A DNA stretch of 57,935 nt from Condylostoma magnum (Eukaryota; Ciliophora; Heterotrichea; Heterotrichida; Condylostomatidae). The translations under genes and the position numbers were made by a program. The stretch lies in contig CAKKTI010000101.1 of assembly GCA_920105805.1 (NCBI GenBank), forward strand, positions 1-57,935, written 5' to 3'. The notes under the pieces were generated by a model. That model had not been told where the DNA came from. It saw only the letters and a list, made by a program, of their open reading frames with translations, and made no database searches. Positions 34,102 to 45,400 of the stretch are shown one piece after another (position 1 is the first letter of the stretch; each line of letters starts with the position of its first letter).

Positions 34102-36485
34102 CAGAAATAATCAATAAAGCGAATAATCAGTGCATAGGCATTTGAAACAAAAGTTTTAGCAAGAAGACCTAGAAACCGTCTAAAAAGCTACTGAAGATAA
34201 ACACAAATTCCAACTCTATGACTATAAATCCAACTGACTAGCATAAACCTTAATCTGCAAGAAAATCTATGCTAAATGCCGCCTTGGACAGATTTAAAGG
34301 TATACCAAATTCTGAAAAGTCTTATAATTCACAGAGAAAATTACTTTAATAATGCAGATAAACCAGCTAAATTATGAGAACGAGACTAACGGAAAAACCT
34401 GTTAGCTAAAATCCTACTCCAACCCGAAAGACTAAAAGCTTAAGATTTAGGTCTAACTCAGTGTCTTCTTTAGAAACAATTAATGAGCTGTGTCCCAGTA
34501 GTGCTAAGAAAGAACTTAATATTTATCATAATACAAAAAATTATAAAAGGAATGGATTTGTAGATAAGAACTAAGAATACTGTGTTAGTCTCATCAAAGA
34601 AGTTTATAATTAAGTATATTGTTTTGGGAAAATATCTGATATTACACTGCAAAAGCTAATATCGTCTAGAAACATAGTACTGAATTTGAGTAATTAGAAT
34701 GAATTAGTGTTTAAAATGCTAGATGTGATAGATTATGCTTAAAATTTGACAGGATTTTGTAACTTACCGCAAGATTTTGCAGATTTGATAGGATAAGTAG
34801 TGATTCTTACATCATAAAAGCAGTCTTTAGCTGAGATTTAATAAAGTGACTGCGAGAAAGAGCTTAATAGTATAATTTCCTACATTTCATCAAGACAGTT
34901 GAACAACCTGAAGAAAATAAAAACTCCTCCTCAATGTGTAAAAATTGTTTTCTACTGTTTGTTTGTGCTGCTTGCCCCAGGAGATTAAAGTATCGAAATA
35001 GGGCCTAATAATAGGCTGTTGATAAGCAGAATCTGAGATAGCACTTAGAATTAATTATCAAAACCAGGAAATATAATACAAAGTCTGCGCAGATTTCCTG
35101 ACTGGGTGAAAAGTGGGAAAATTACAGTGGATAAGATTAAAGGAGTCTAAGAACGTATATAAAAGATAGATTCAGCTTCCTTATTGCAAGCAGATCCCTC
35201 TAAAACAGTGTACTTCATTTAAAAATTTGTTATTGAAGCTCTAAAATACATCAACTTTTTTAAGGGTTAAAATGTAAAGCTAGTAAGTGAAAAGAGTAAA
35301 AGAGTTATGAACAATTCCTTACCTGTGTAAAAGCTAGAAAGTGTGCTGAGATCAACGCTGTAAAATAGAGTGCATCGTTAAGTACATAGAAGCAGAGACT
35401 CATCTGAGTCTAAGCCCTCAAGAAATAGACTCAGCAAGTCTTATGAACTCACATCTCCAATTCAATAAAGGAAAAATCTTTAAAGAGTTAAAATAATAAA
35501 GGATAAAAAGCCTGTATAATAACCTGTAAAACAATTTACAGAAGATACAAGCCCATTATCCTTAAAATAAGAAACTCCTAAGGCTGTTAAGCAGAAAAAA
35601 TAAGCAAGGGTGCCTGATATAAGTCCTGAAGGCACTCAAATTATGCATAATAAAGACTTAAGTGAGATTATTAAAGAATGGATTGAATGTTCTCCTAATA
35701 AGAGCTTTACAAAGGATTAAAACAACTTTTCATTATCTAGCAGTTATAAGTTCAATGATAAGCTCGTAACTATTCAAGAAAGCAATGATACAGATACGGA
35801 ACAGTCAGTAGGGGAAGGTTAATATAACTGTAATACATACTAAATACAATCATTACCCATAGTACCGATAGAGAAAAAAGTAAGAAAATTCTCAAAGCCT
35901 TTAATACCAATTCTTCCATTGTATAAAATTCAGCCGGAAAGTGAAATGTCATCAATGATTAATTCTCCTATTGAAGACCTTAATAAAACAACTATTATCC
36001 CTTCTACTACATTGAAGCCATTTAATCGATCTTAGTTGAATTAAACTGTAAATTTGAACTAAGGAAAAGCAGATGAAAATTTTCTAAAGGATTTCAAAAC
36101 TTTTATTAGAGAAAGTGTATATTAATCTTAAGAATAGTTTAGATCACTTAAAGTACAAGATATTTTCGAGTATAAGCGATAGATTTAACAGCATGCTACA
36201 AGTTAAAAATAGAACTGGCTAAAATAATACTTGAAGGAAGTTGCGAATAATAAAGGGTTAAAGGTAACTGAAGTTGAAAACTCTAAGCAAGTTCTTTAAA
36301 GATTTACTAATAGCAATAGATTTAATAATGAAGTTAATTTTGCTATTAGAGAACTAGAAAAGGCTAGAAGAACTCGCACTTCAAGTTAAGAATATAAATG
36401 AAATAATTATATATTAAGAAGAGAGAAGCAACAGATGCAGAGGAAGTTTAATCTACTTAATCGTAAAGTGGGGGATAAGAGGTAA
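34098..36485 (+). CDS. Large Ser/Lys-rich protein, unknown
   Basis: A 795-residue protein. The N-terminal 110 residues are basic and disordered. Residues about 130-340 form a helical domain; part of it, NLKKIKTPPQCVKIVFYCLF then RFPDWVKSGKITVDKI, faintly recalls the stalk/coiled-coil region of dynein heavy chains. Residues about 370-640 are basic and low complexity, and the C-terminal 130 residues are helical and charged. Three internal TGA are read as Trp. The start overlaps the MGCC gene by four bases. It ends at TAA 36483, after which the sequence becomes very AT-rich. Confidence 0.55.
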
Positions 36486-37446
36486 ATATAATTTGATTAG
36501 TTGTAAATTCACTTGTTATTATTAATTTTGGAGATTAAGCATAGTGGGAAAATGTCTATATTAACATAAAATATATGTATAAATATCTTAGATTTAGGGG
36601 ATGGAAGACAGAGTACATTTAAACTCATTTTAGGCATACTTTCTTATATTTTATATGCAATTTACTTCCATTAGAGCTAGATTAAATAAAATAACTAAAA
36701 CATAAATGCAATTAATTTAACTCTTCTTAGTAATTGATTTAAATGTGAGCAGTACTTTATGATTACTCTAAAACATTAGGGTATTGCAATAAAAGACATT
36801 TATAAGTTTTAATAAAATATCGGAACAATTCAAAAAATAGAAACAATTAAATATAGACTTGGTATTTATGTAAGTTACCCTCAGGTATTTAATATAAGAT
36901 CTATTTTTAGTCTGAGAGCAACTAATATATAAGGATACATGTAGCACTATAGATATATCCCTCTTAAATAATTTAACTACTATCAAATGTAATTAATAAC
37001 TATACTATTTTAACAAAGGATAAATGACTAATACAACTTGAATATCACAAGCTACTTTCGTCAAATATTTATCAAATTTAACTTTTTATAGAATACCTCA
37101 AAAGCAGTCTAAGAAAACAGACAATTTTTAATATAAGACAACTGCATATACAAAGACATAAATTTGTTGGGGAGATTGGAAATATTTTTATAATGGTCAA
37201 AAGTATAAGGGGACTTTAATAAATATGCTTTCCCAATATTTAGGTAAACTATATTATTAAAGTGAGGATTACTATCATGAGGAGTTCGGTATTAAAACAT
37301 GATAAGATGCAATGTGCTAATAAGTACAAATGAGAATTTATATATCTTACTAAAGAAACTTATATGTAATTATTTTTTAATTGGAAGGAAATAGATCACT
37401 GCATTTGATAAACACCATAATATTTAATGCTTTACTAAAAAGATTA
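36486..37446. other. AT-rich gene-poor region
   Basis: About 960 bp with no gene I can support. The right part (from about 36775) is a diverged copy of sequence near 39430, so it belongs to the duplicated unit. Confidence 0.5.
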
Positions 37447-38180
37447 TTAGCTATTCCCTAGCAAGCAGCTGACTAATACGATAATTAATGAAAAAACGCA
37501 GTTTGCCATAGCTAATCCAAGACCCTCTTTAATCTCCAAATCATAATATTCGTCATTTTCGGCAACTACACCTTCCATATCCTCATAGTTGAATATATCT
37601 GAAACGAGGATATAAATGACTACTCCTAAAATTAAAGCTACTGCCTATAATGGATATATGAATAAAAACACCTTTTAAAAGTGTTCTCTGCTACGATAGG
37701 CAATAAAGATATTAGCTACACATAAAAGAATTGCAATACCAAAAAAGCAATAAACAACAATACCACCATTACGAGCCTTATCAATGTTATCGCAGAAATT
37801 CTCACAGAGAGAATCTGATCGAGCTTCAAAAACATCGTTTTCACATTCGTCATCCTAAATATTTTCATAATCACTATCATTGTCATGCTCTTCTTCGTCA
37901 TACAGAGTACTAAGCCCCCAATCAAATGTACACCATCTAAACCAGCTTTCCAGGCCAAGGCTTATGGCTATGAGTAGAATAAGTATGCAATGGATTACCA
38001 TTATCGCTATTTAACTAGCTTACCTCATAATTATTATTGGTTAAAATGCATGTAATTTTAGTGTTTTAAGCTTTATTTAGAATTTACTAGGAATTTATAT
38101 GGAGTTAATTATTTCAAATGATTGTGTTAGAGTTTGGGAGTGCTGAGTGTATGCTATGAATATCAAATAAATCTATATTT
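36775..38180. repeat. Direct duplication, copy 1
   Basis: This unit of about 1.4 kb carries a four-helix membrane protein gene. It matches copy 2 (39430-41001) in the gene, in 3' flank such as TTAATTGGAAGGAAATAGAT (both copies) and in 5' flank such as GGGAGTGCTGAGTGTATGCT. The coding part and near flanks are well conserved; the outer left part has decayed. Same orientation, about 1.25 kb apart. Boundaries are approximate, read by eye. Confidence 0.75.
37447..38028 (-). CDS. Four-helix membrane protein, paralogue 1
   Basis: A 193-residue protein. Layout: N-terminal hydrophobic segment (VIHCILILLIAISLG), an acidic extracellular-type loop with conserved Cys (WFRWCTFDWGLSTL...DDECEND...LCENFC), then three helices (GGIVVYCFFGIAILLCVANI, VFLFIYPLQAVALILGVVIY, CVFSLIIVLVSCLLG). 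It resembles claudin/tetraspan-type proteins in topology only. The start was placed at an upstream ATG (38028) because both copies keep it in frame. Ends TAA TAA. Confidence 0.7.
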
Positions 38181-40261
38181 TCAATGATGTTACTATAATA
38201 ATAACTTTAACCCAAGTTAGCACAAAAATAAGCACTTCTCTTCTATTTAGTGAAGAGAAGATTCATAATAGTAATGTATATAGCTCCCTTTATACAATTG
38301 AGTAGATTTAACTTACTCTGGCCATATTATATTTAAAACTATACCAATTGAGTAGGAAACTTAATTGATTTCTCTAGTATTTTAGTACTTATCCATCAAT
38401 AAATTCTTTTATAATTTTAATTATCTTTTGATTATCAGGATCTGAAGCATTATTGTCGACCCATGTAAAGGCTGTTCTTATTCTTCTAAAGTCTAGTTGT
38501 TTAAGAGGATTGATATCTGATTCTAATGAGTTTAAGTAGTTTCACACACCCTCCCAGCTAATAAATCTAGTATGGATAAAGTTTGTCAAGTAATGTAGAA
38601 AATTAGAGCATAATAAATAGATTATTAGCTTTTTTACTTATATGTTATTTATTTACAACATTATTCAGACTCTAGGTAAGGATGTAATAAATTAGTATTG
38701 GTATATTTTTGGTAAGGATGCAAATATAGATGAGACCGCTTTATAATAACAAAAGTAATGGTATAATATGCATATAGTCAGTTCAAAGTTTAATGAGTAG
38801 AAGATAATTAATTATTTCCTTTCTAAATAATCTTCAAATTCTTTACATAGAAAATGGAAATTCTAGTAAAACTAGCTGCACAAAACTTATGCATAAATTT
38901 AACTTAGAAATATAATTTTTCATTATAGTCAAAACATATATGGTTTTTAGCTTAGATAGGCTATTGTATATTTCTTATTTATGTGCTTTATATATACTTT
39001 AGGTAAATAATTAAAGCTGTAAAATTATTGCCAGCGTAGTAAAAACTTTGGAATGAGTATTGTTGACTTATATTTCCAAAAAAGTTTGTTTTATAAGTAA
39101 TGTTGTTAAAGTATTGAATATAAAAGCACCAATTATTATACTGTTAAAATAGAACAATTTAGTTAGACAACTTACTATTGCTTTTATATAAGTTTACTAT
39201 TACTTATTAAAATCTTTATGATATAACAGTATTTTTATTTAATTCCTTTTCATAATTAAATATTGTATATAAGAATCTAAATCAAATTTTGCAAAAGTAT
39301 AACTCCTTCCTCAATTTCATAAAATCATTTAATTCACTAATGATTTCTTGATTACATTTCTTTATATCCACTGAATTAACTGTAGTATTGATTAAAATAG
39401 TAACAGTCCTTTACATACAAATCTCAAGCCAAGGTATTATAGTAAAAGACATATTAAAAATATTAATAAAATATTGAAAGATTAGAAAAGTAGAAACAAT
39501 TAAAGATAAAACTATAAGAATAAGTATGTGTAATTATTACCAAGCATCTACATACTTAACCTAAAAGGGAACGCTTTAGACTAAGAATAATTGCCATGCA
39601 AGGAGATATTATATGTGTTGAATGCCACATGAAAGGATTGTACAGGTTTTTAATGTATATTCCAGAATATCAAAATTTGATCATTTGTAAGAAATCTGAT
39701 AAGGATAAGGAGTTATCAGGTATGTTAATTATATGAGAGATATATGATTTATGATATCTTACAGCAATACCAGGATAATGAATGTATTAAGGATTGTGAA
39801 ATAAGACATAAGTAAAATTTAATGTGTTCCTAAATTGCTTTAAAAAGATATGAATGAACCTAACCTTCTAGTTTAAGTATTATAAGCAGTTTGTAATGAT
39901 AGATAAATGAATATCTATATAAAGGAGAAGAGTTGCAAAGTCTAACGCATGGAAATTATGTATTTTAAATATAAGACAAATCTATGCATAAAGAAATTAT
40001 TTTACTGAAGAGTTTGTAAGTACTTTAATACCAAATTACTCAAAGCATTAAGGAGCTGTAAGAAATATGCTTTCACACGGTATAGCTAACTTCTATTAAT
40101 AAAACTTGATAAGATATAATGTGCTAACAAGTATAAATGAGAATTTATATATCTTACTAAATAAACTTATATGTAATTATTGTTTAATTGGAAGGAAATA
40201 GATCATTGCATTCGATAAACACCATAATATTTAATGCTTTACTAAAAAAAAGATTACCTAT
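38029..40261. other. AT-rich spacer between the two paralogues
   Basis: About 2.2 kb of very AT-rich sequence. It includes the outer parts of both duplicated units, a perfect 9-bp hairpin at 38235-38260 and a possible gene remnant at 38389-38612. A short plus-strand frame from ATG 39597 (MQGDIICVECHMKGLYRF) is visible but lacks support. Nothing else recognised. Confidence 0.45.
38389..38612 (-). pseudogene. Possible gene remnant
   Basis: About 70 codons read like protein: TRFISWEGVWNYLNSLESDI, then FRRIRTAFTWVDNNASDPDN, then IIKIIKEFIDG before TAA. Codon composition is less AT-rich than the surroundings and aromatic residues are well spaced. No convincing start codon is in frame at the right place, so it may be a remnant or an exon of a gene I cannot delimit. 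Family not recognised. Confidence 0.3.
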
Positions 40262-41001
40262 TCAATGCCCTAGCAAGCAGCTGACTAATACGATAATTAA
40301 TGAAAAAACGCAGTTTACCATAGCTAATCCAAGACCTGCTCCCACCTCAAAATCATGAAAATCATTGCTTTAATCAGCTGCACCTTCCATACCCTCGTAG
40401 TTGAATACATCTGAAACGAGAATATAAATTACTACTCCCGAAATTACAGCTAAAGCCTATAGTGGATATATTAATAAAAACACTTTTTAAAAGTGTTCTC
40501 TGCTATGCAAGACAACCAAAATATTAGCTCCGCATAAAAGACCTGCGAGACCAAAAAAGCAATAAATAACAAAGCCACCGTTACGAGCTTTATCAATATT
40601 ATCGCAGAAATCCTTGCAGACAGAATCTAATAGAGCTTCAAAGACACTGTTTTCACACTCGTCATCCTAAACATTTTCATAATCAGTATTGTTGTCATGC
40701 TCATCGTACTAATACAAAGTAGTAAGCCCCCAATCAAAGTTGCACCATCTAAACCAATTTTCCATGCCTATATCTATAACTAGGAGTAGAACAAGTACAC
40801 AATGAATTGCTATGACCACTATTCAACTAGTTTACTACATAATTATTATTGGTTAAAATGTACGTAATTTTAGTGTTTAAAGCTTTATTTAGAGATTTTG
40901 CTAGGAATTCATATGGAGTTAATTATTTCAATAGAATGATTGTGTTAGAGTTTGGGAGTGCTGAGTGTATGCTATGAATATTAAATAAATCTATATTTAG
41001 A
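39430..41001. repeat. Direct duplication, copy 2
   Basis: Second copy of the unit described at 36775-38180, with the paralogous membrane protein gene. The 5' flank keeps GGGAGTGCTGAGTGTATGCT, and similarity stops near 41001 just as it does near 38180 in copy 1. Numerous small indels between the copies show this is not recent. Confidence 0.75.
40262..40840 (-). CDS. Four-helix membrane protein, paralogue 2
   Basis: A 192-residue paralogue, roughly three quarters identical by eye to the copy at 37447-38028, same helices and Cys pattern (ENWFRWCNFDWGLTTL, SREHFQKVFLLIYPLQALAV). The downstream Met of copy 1 is GTG here, so the conserved upstream ATG (40840) is the likely start; that reading needs two Gln and one Trp from stop codons. 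The stop is TGA (40262-40264) at a position different from copy 1. Three in-frame stop codons are kept in both copies as Gln. Confidence 0.68.
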
Positions 41002-41595
41002 CCAACAGAGATTTTTCATGTTAATAAGTAATTAAAATGTGTTAGATTTCCTTCAATTCTCCTTACTTGATACAGAGTACTTTATTCCATAGAATAATTT
41101 GGGTATATGTACTTGCAGTGATGAGAATTGCTAAATATACTTAAGAGTAGTTTACTCCCTTGGTATTACTCTCTAGAGCTCCAGGTTATTAAAAGCTATA
41201 TATATTTTGAGTCTTAATTGTACAGTCTATGGATTAAATCCATAATCATTTTGTTGCTACTACTTCAAAATACGATTCTGTTTGTTTATTAAATAATAAA
41301 TCGTTATGAGTCATTTCTATCTTCAGGAGCTTAATGAGCAATATAATAATCTAATACATTACTCCTACGATTATTTCTAGTTTCATCACAATTGATAACA
41401 CACATCCTTTACCACTAATTTCATAAGGAAGCAACTTATGGATAGTACTTGCAAACATATTCTATGCTTAGTTGTATAATGAGGTCAATTATCTTAATTA
41501 ATGTAAATGGAATACTTTTAAATTTTAATATTTATAGATGCACTAATATAAGCATACCGCAATTAAAAACCAGCAAAATATTTAAACAGATTTAA
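40841..41595. other. AT-rich intergenic region
   Basis: About 750 bp. The first 160 bp are the conserved upstream flank of the duplicated unit. The rest shows no gene, RNA or repeat that I recognise. Confidence 0.5.
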
Positions 41596-42444
41596 TTACA
41601 CACGTTTCTTTAATTTTCTACTCAAAGGACCAGTAATAAACTTAGTTGAGCTGCTCATTGTCTACAATGGCTCTGTTAGTTTCCCTTTCGGATAACATTG
41701 ATTTAGTATAGGCTTCAGTATATCAGTTTTGATTGCTTGAAAATGCTGTTGCTTTTTGAATCTACTAATATTTCTAGAAGGCAAATTCCTTGATCTTTTT
41801 AACAAATCTTGATTAGAATTCTTTATAAATACTTACACTTCTTAGAACGTCTACGGTAACATCTTTTTAGTTTACCATTCCAATTTATTCTTAAAAAACT
41901 TCTTCTAGGCCTTGAGCATCTATGCTGCTTTAATCTTCTCAGCTTTTAATCTATTCTACCTAATCCTACCTCATTTCTCCTTTTATTTCATAGTTGCAAA
42001 CTTCGAAATTTACAATTATCCAATACTTTAGAATGTTTTAGTAGCCCAGTCGTTAAAAGGACTACCATAACTACTAAAATCATTTATATCAACTTTCTTT
42101 TTCTAATTCTGTGCTATTTTATCCTACTCCTAATGCCCCATCTATTAAATCTGCTTCAACGTAATTGGCTCATACTCCCGCCTCCTTACAACCTGCTAAA
42201 GCTTTCCCTAATAATCGAACCTATGCAAATAAATAAACTTCTCATCCCTCAGCAACTCCTCCTCATCATACTCCACAATCTGGTCCTAATAATCATAATC
42301 ACTCGACTCAGTGTCAGAGGCAGGCGGTTTCCAAGACAACTCACTGCTCCTGCTTGAATTTCTTTTCTTCCCTTAAAACAACTAATCAGATTTCACCCTT
42401 AAAAACATCCTCGGAGCTTTTCTACTAGTAATTCGGCCACTCAT
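41596..42444 (-). CDS. Basic protein, unknown
   Basis: A 282-residue, strongly basic protein (Lys/Arg/Gln). It opens MSGRITSRKAPRMFLRVKSD, has a short acidic patch (YDYQDQIVEYDEEELLRDEK) and a conserved-looking stretch FIYLHRFDYQGKLQQVVRRR, then Lys-rich helices. Could be a nuclear or cytoskeletal protein; family not recognised. The start lies 7 bp from the start of the divergent dynein gene. Ends at TAA. Confidence 0.55.
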
Positions 42445-42451
42445 ATAAAAT
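42445..42451. promoter_or_regulatory. 7-bp divergent spacer
   Basis: Seven bases (ATAAAAT) separate the start codons of the basic 282-residue gene and the dynein frame. Confidence 0.35.
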
Positions 42452-45400
42452 ATGGAAGCATCTCGCAACTTTTACAGCACAGAGCGGCTGTTTTCTTAAT
42501 GCATTGAGCGAAATTTACGAGGAGATTAAGCCTTGACATAAACTGTATTGAGTCAGGCAACCTATGCCCATGCTTGGGATTCTTTAGTGAAATGAATGAT
42601 AGGACAGTTTGAGATGGGAAGATCAGTGAGTTGTCCTCCTATAGGAACTTTTGGGTATAAGCATAACAATGAGAGATCAAAGGTAATATACTTACTGTTA
42701 GGCCAAGAGTTTTGCAATACATACGGACTTATGAGTTATGTAGACGGCCAGGAGGATTGCTAGTTAGATCCGGCTATTCGGGTTAATTACACTGGGGTTT
42801 CCAAGACTGGCAGTCTAGATAAGTCGATAGTTACCACTGCTGTAACTAACATCTGGATAGCAATTGGGGAGCTGTTAAGTGAAAACTTTGAAATTGAGAT
42901 TGATTTGGGGTAGATGGGGAAACTGCTCGGGAGCAATAGGATTGTGCAGGCCTAGCAGAAAATGGGAAATGTAAGTGCTGGGACCTAGGTTCTGTTTAGG
43001 CCTGCTTCGCAGTAGAGGCAGTAGCTTAAGCAGTAACGATCAACGGTGAAGAATTTGTTAGAGATTAAAACTAAGCATGAAAGTATCAAATCGTTGGCAC
43101 CTTCAGCGCCGCAGACTGTCACTCATAAGACCTTGCAAGGCTCACGGTCCTAGAAACTGCCGTCGTTGGAGTCTTTCAAGAGAAAGGAGCTAAGTGAAAC
43201 TATCTCCAACTCTATGCTGAATTCAGGGATGAATCCTAATGCTAGGATACAGTCGTTTAGTAAGTTGACAAATGACCCAGAAATGCTGATAAAAGCCACA
43301 TTTAAGAAGCCAACTTTTGCAAAAACTCGCTTCCCTCCGGTACTTAGCACGTTTTCACGTACATAGGCAGCTCCGATGATGCCCAACCGCTAGTATTAGT
43401 CAGTGTCTCGCAGAATAGCCTCTAACTACAACCCATCAGCACGGTAACTAGTAATAGACGTGCATACAAGAACCCTGTAGATGGTTCCTAATGAAAACAA
43501 TTTAACCCTTGCAGCTAATATAAACCCTTATATTCCTTAATAGCCAACCAACTCCGAGGAGTTACTAATAGCCCGTGGTAAGGACACTGAAAGTCTTATG
43601 CTTGACTATAACTAAAAGCGGTACAATTGGTACATAAAAAATGAGATTCCTACTGAGCAGCTACCAATAATAAATAATGAGTGAATTTCTCATATAAAGG
43701 ATCTACTGCCCAGTGAGTACTACCCGGAACAAATGTCTATCTCTCAGTCTCAAATAAGCGAAATTGGAGATTTAAGTGCATAGCCTATTAACTATCTAAT
43801 CAATCAAATGCTAGATGAGGTGGATCAAGACTACTATATGGCTGTAAGGAAAGCTATACTAGACTATGTACTGAAAGATGAGGAGTAGAGAAAAAGACTA
43901 GGATTACAAAACAACCCAGACCCCCCTGAAGACTACGGGACTAGAATATACAAAGGTATTGAGCCTAATGAGGAGTGGCAGACTAATGTAATGATGGCTA
44001 GAATGCTAATGTCAGATAACCTTTGTATTTGCTCACCAGCTACCCTCGGCCTAAGCCTTCTGTGGCGAGACTATGAAACACTACTACTCATCGACCTACC
44101 AAACAAATACGAGTGTCTCCCTTTTAATAATTTCATAGAAAGATAGGAGAAGTGAATGGGACATGTAAAGGAACTACTGCTGAATGATTGGACATAAAGT
44201 GCAGTTAATATAATAACCGAGGAGGTTAAAAACATGGATAAAGAACAAGCCGAGACGTTTTTTGATGCAGCTAGTACTTTGATGTCTAATTAATTAAGAG
44301 AGTTGATTACTAATAGTATAGAGAAATATGTAGAGTTCTTTACTAAGTTCAGTGAGTCTACGTATCCTGAGCCGTAGAGCATGATTTTGGACAATCCGGA
44401 GGTATGGCCCGATGCTTTTCTTATTATGAAACTGAGTCATAGTGATGGGTAATTCGTGTTTAGTGAGGATCCGTAGGTTGTATATTAAGATTTGCTTAAA
44501 AATATAGAGTCTATTGCTGAGCATAGTGAGGGGATTCCAAGGCCAGATCATATTATACAGAAAAATGAAAGTAAACATTACTTGTGGAGTGTAGGAGTAG
44601 ATGATGATATTGTTAAAAGAGCTATTTCTAGTATAAAGGATGAAATTCAAAAGAATTTAGATATTGCCTTAAAAGCTATCGCCTTATATGATGAAGTTGT
44701 GCCTTTACTCACTGATCATGCAAAAGTTATGTAATTTGTGTAGGAATCTCATGATTAAAAGGAGTATTTAGAGTTGATTAATAAATATACATAAATAGAG
44801 GATCAAATCAGGAAGAATTATCCTGTGAGAATTAGACTTAACATGATTTAAATCGAATGCAAAGATATAAACAACTAACTTACAAAAGAATGCAAATCTT
44901 GTATCAATACACTGTGCAAGGCGATTTTAATAAAGAATCAAGACAGATCTAACAAAATATACAAACAAATTGAAGCAATGAAGGTATTACTAAACAACAG
45001 ATCGGACTCTGAGGAAAAACTAGTAGAATTTGAAAACTACCGCAATAAATGCAGAGAGGAAGATCTCCCTAATCTACAGGATGATTATGACGATGTAAAA
45101 CAATGGTTCTAGATGTTATTCTCTACTCAATACGAAGTACAAGAGGAGGATTTAGGTCCTCTGAGAAACTGCGATTTCTGGATTAAGCATATACAAACAT
45201 TTCTATTAGAAAATGACAACAAACTATCCGATGAAAGAGATCAACTGCAGTAGTAATTAAGAGAAACTAGGAAAAAGTTCAGTGAGAAACTAGCATAACT
45301 GGAAAGATGGGTGAATGACCTAAAGAAAATCAGTGGTAGAAATACCAGGAAGGAATCTAAATAAACTGTTGATACTTTAAAATAAAAGATTTCTAAAGCA

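Noticed and set aside
39597-39800. Short plus-strand frame MQGDIICVECHMKGLYRF
   Set aside because: Followed quickly by dense TAA/TAG/TGA and AT-rich sequence; no family resemblance and not conserved in the other copy of the duplicated unit.
41200-41300. tRNA-like fold around TCTATGGATTAAATCCATA
   Set aside because: There is a short hairpin but no T-loop (GTTCRA) or acceptor pairing, so no tRNA call can be made.
36486-41595. Transposon or virus-like element in the AT-rich region
   Set aside because: No transposase, reverse transcriptase, integrase or capsid-like frame and no terminal repeats were seen; the only repeat is the direct duplication of a host gene.
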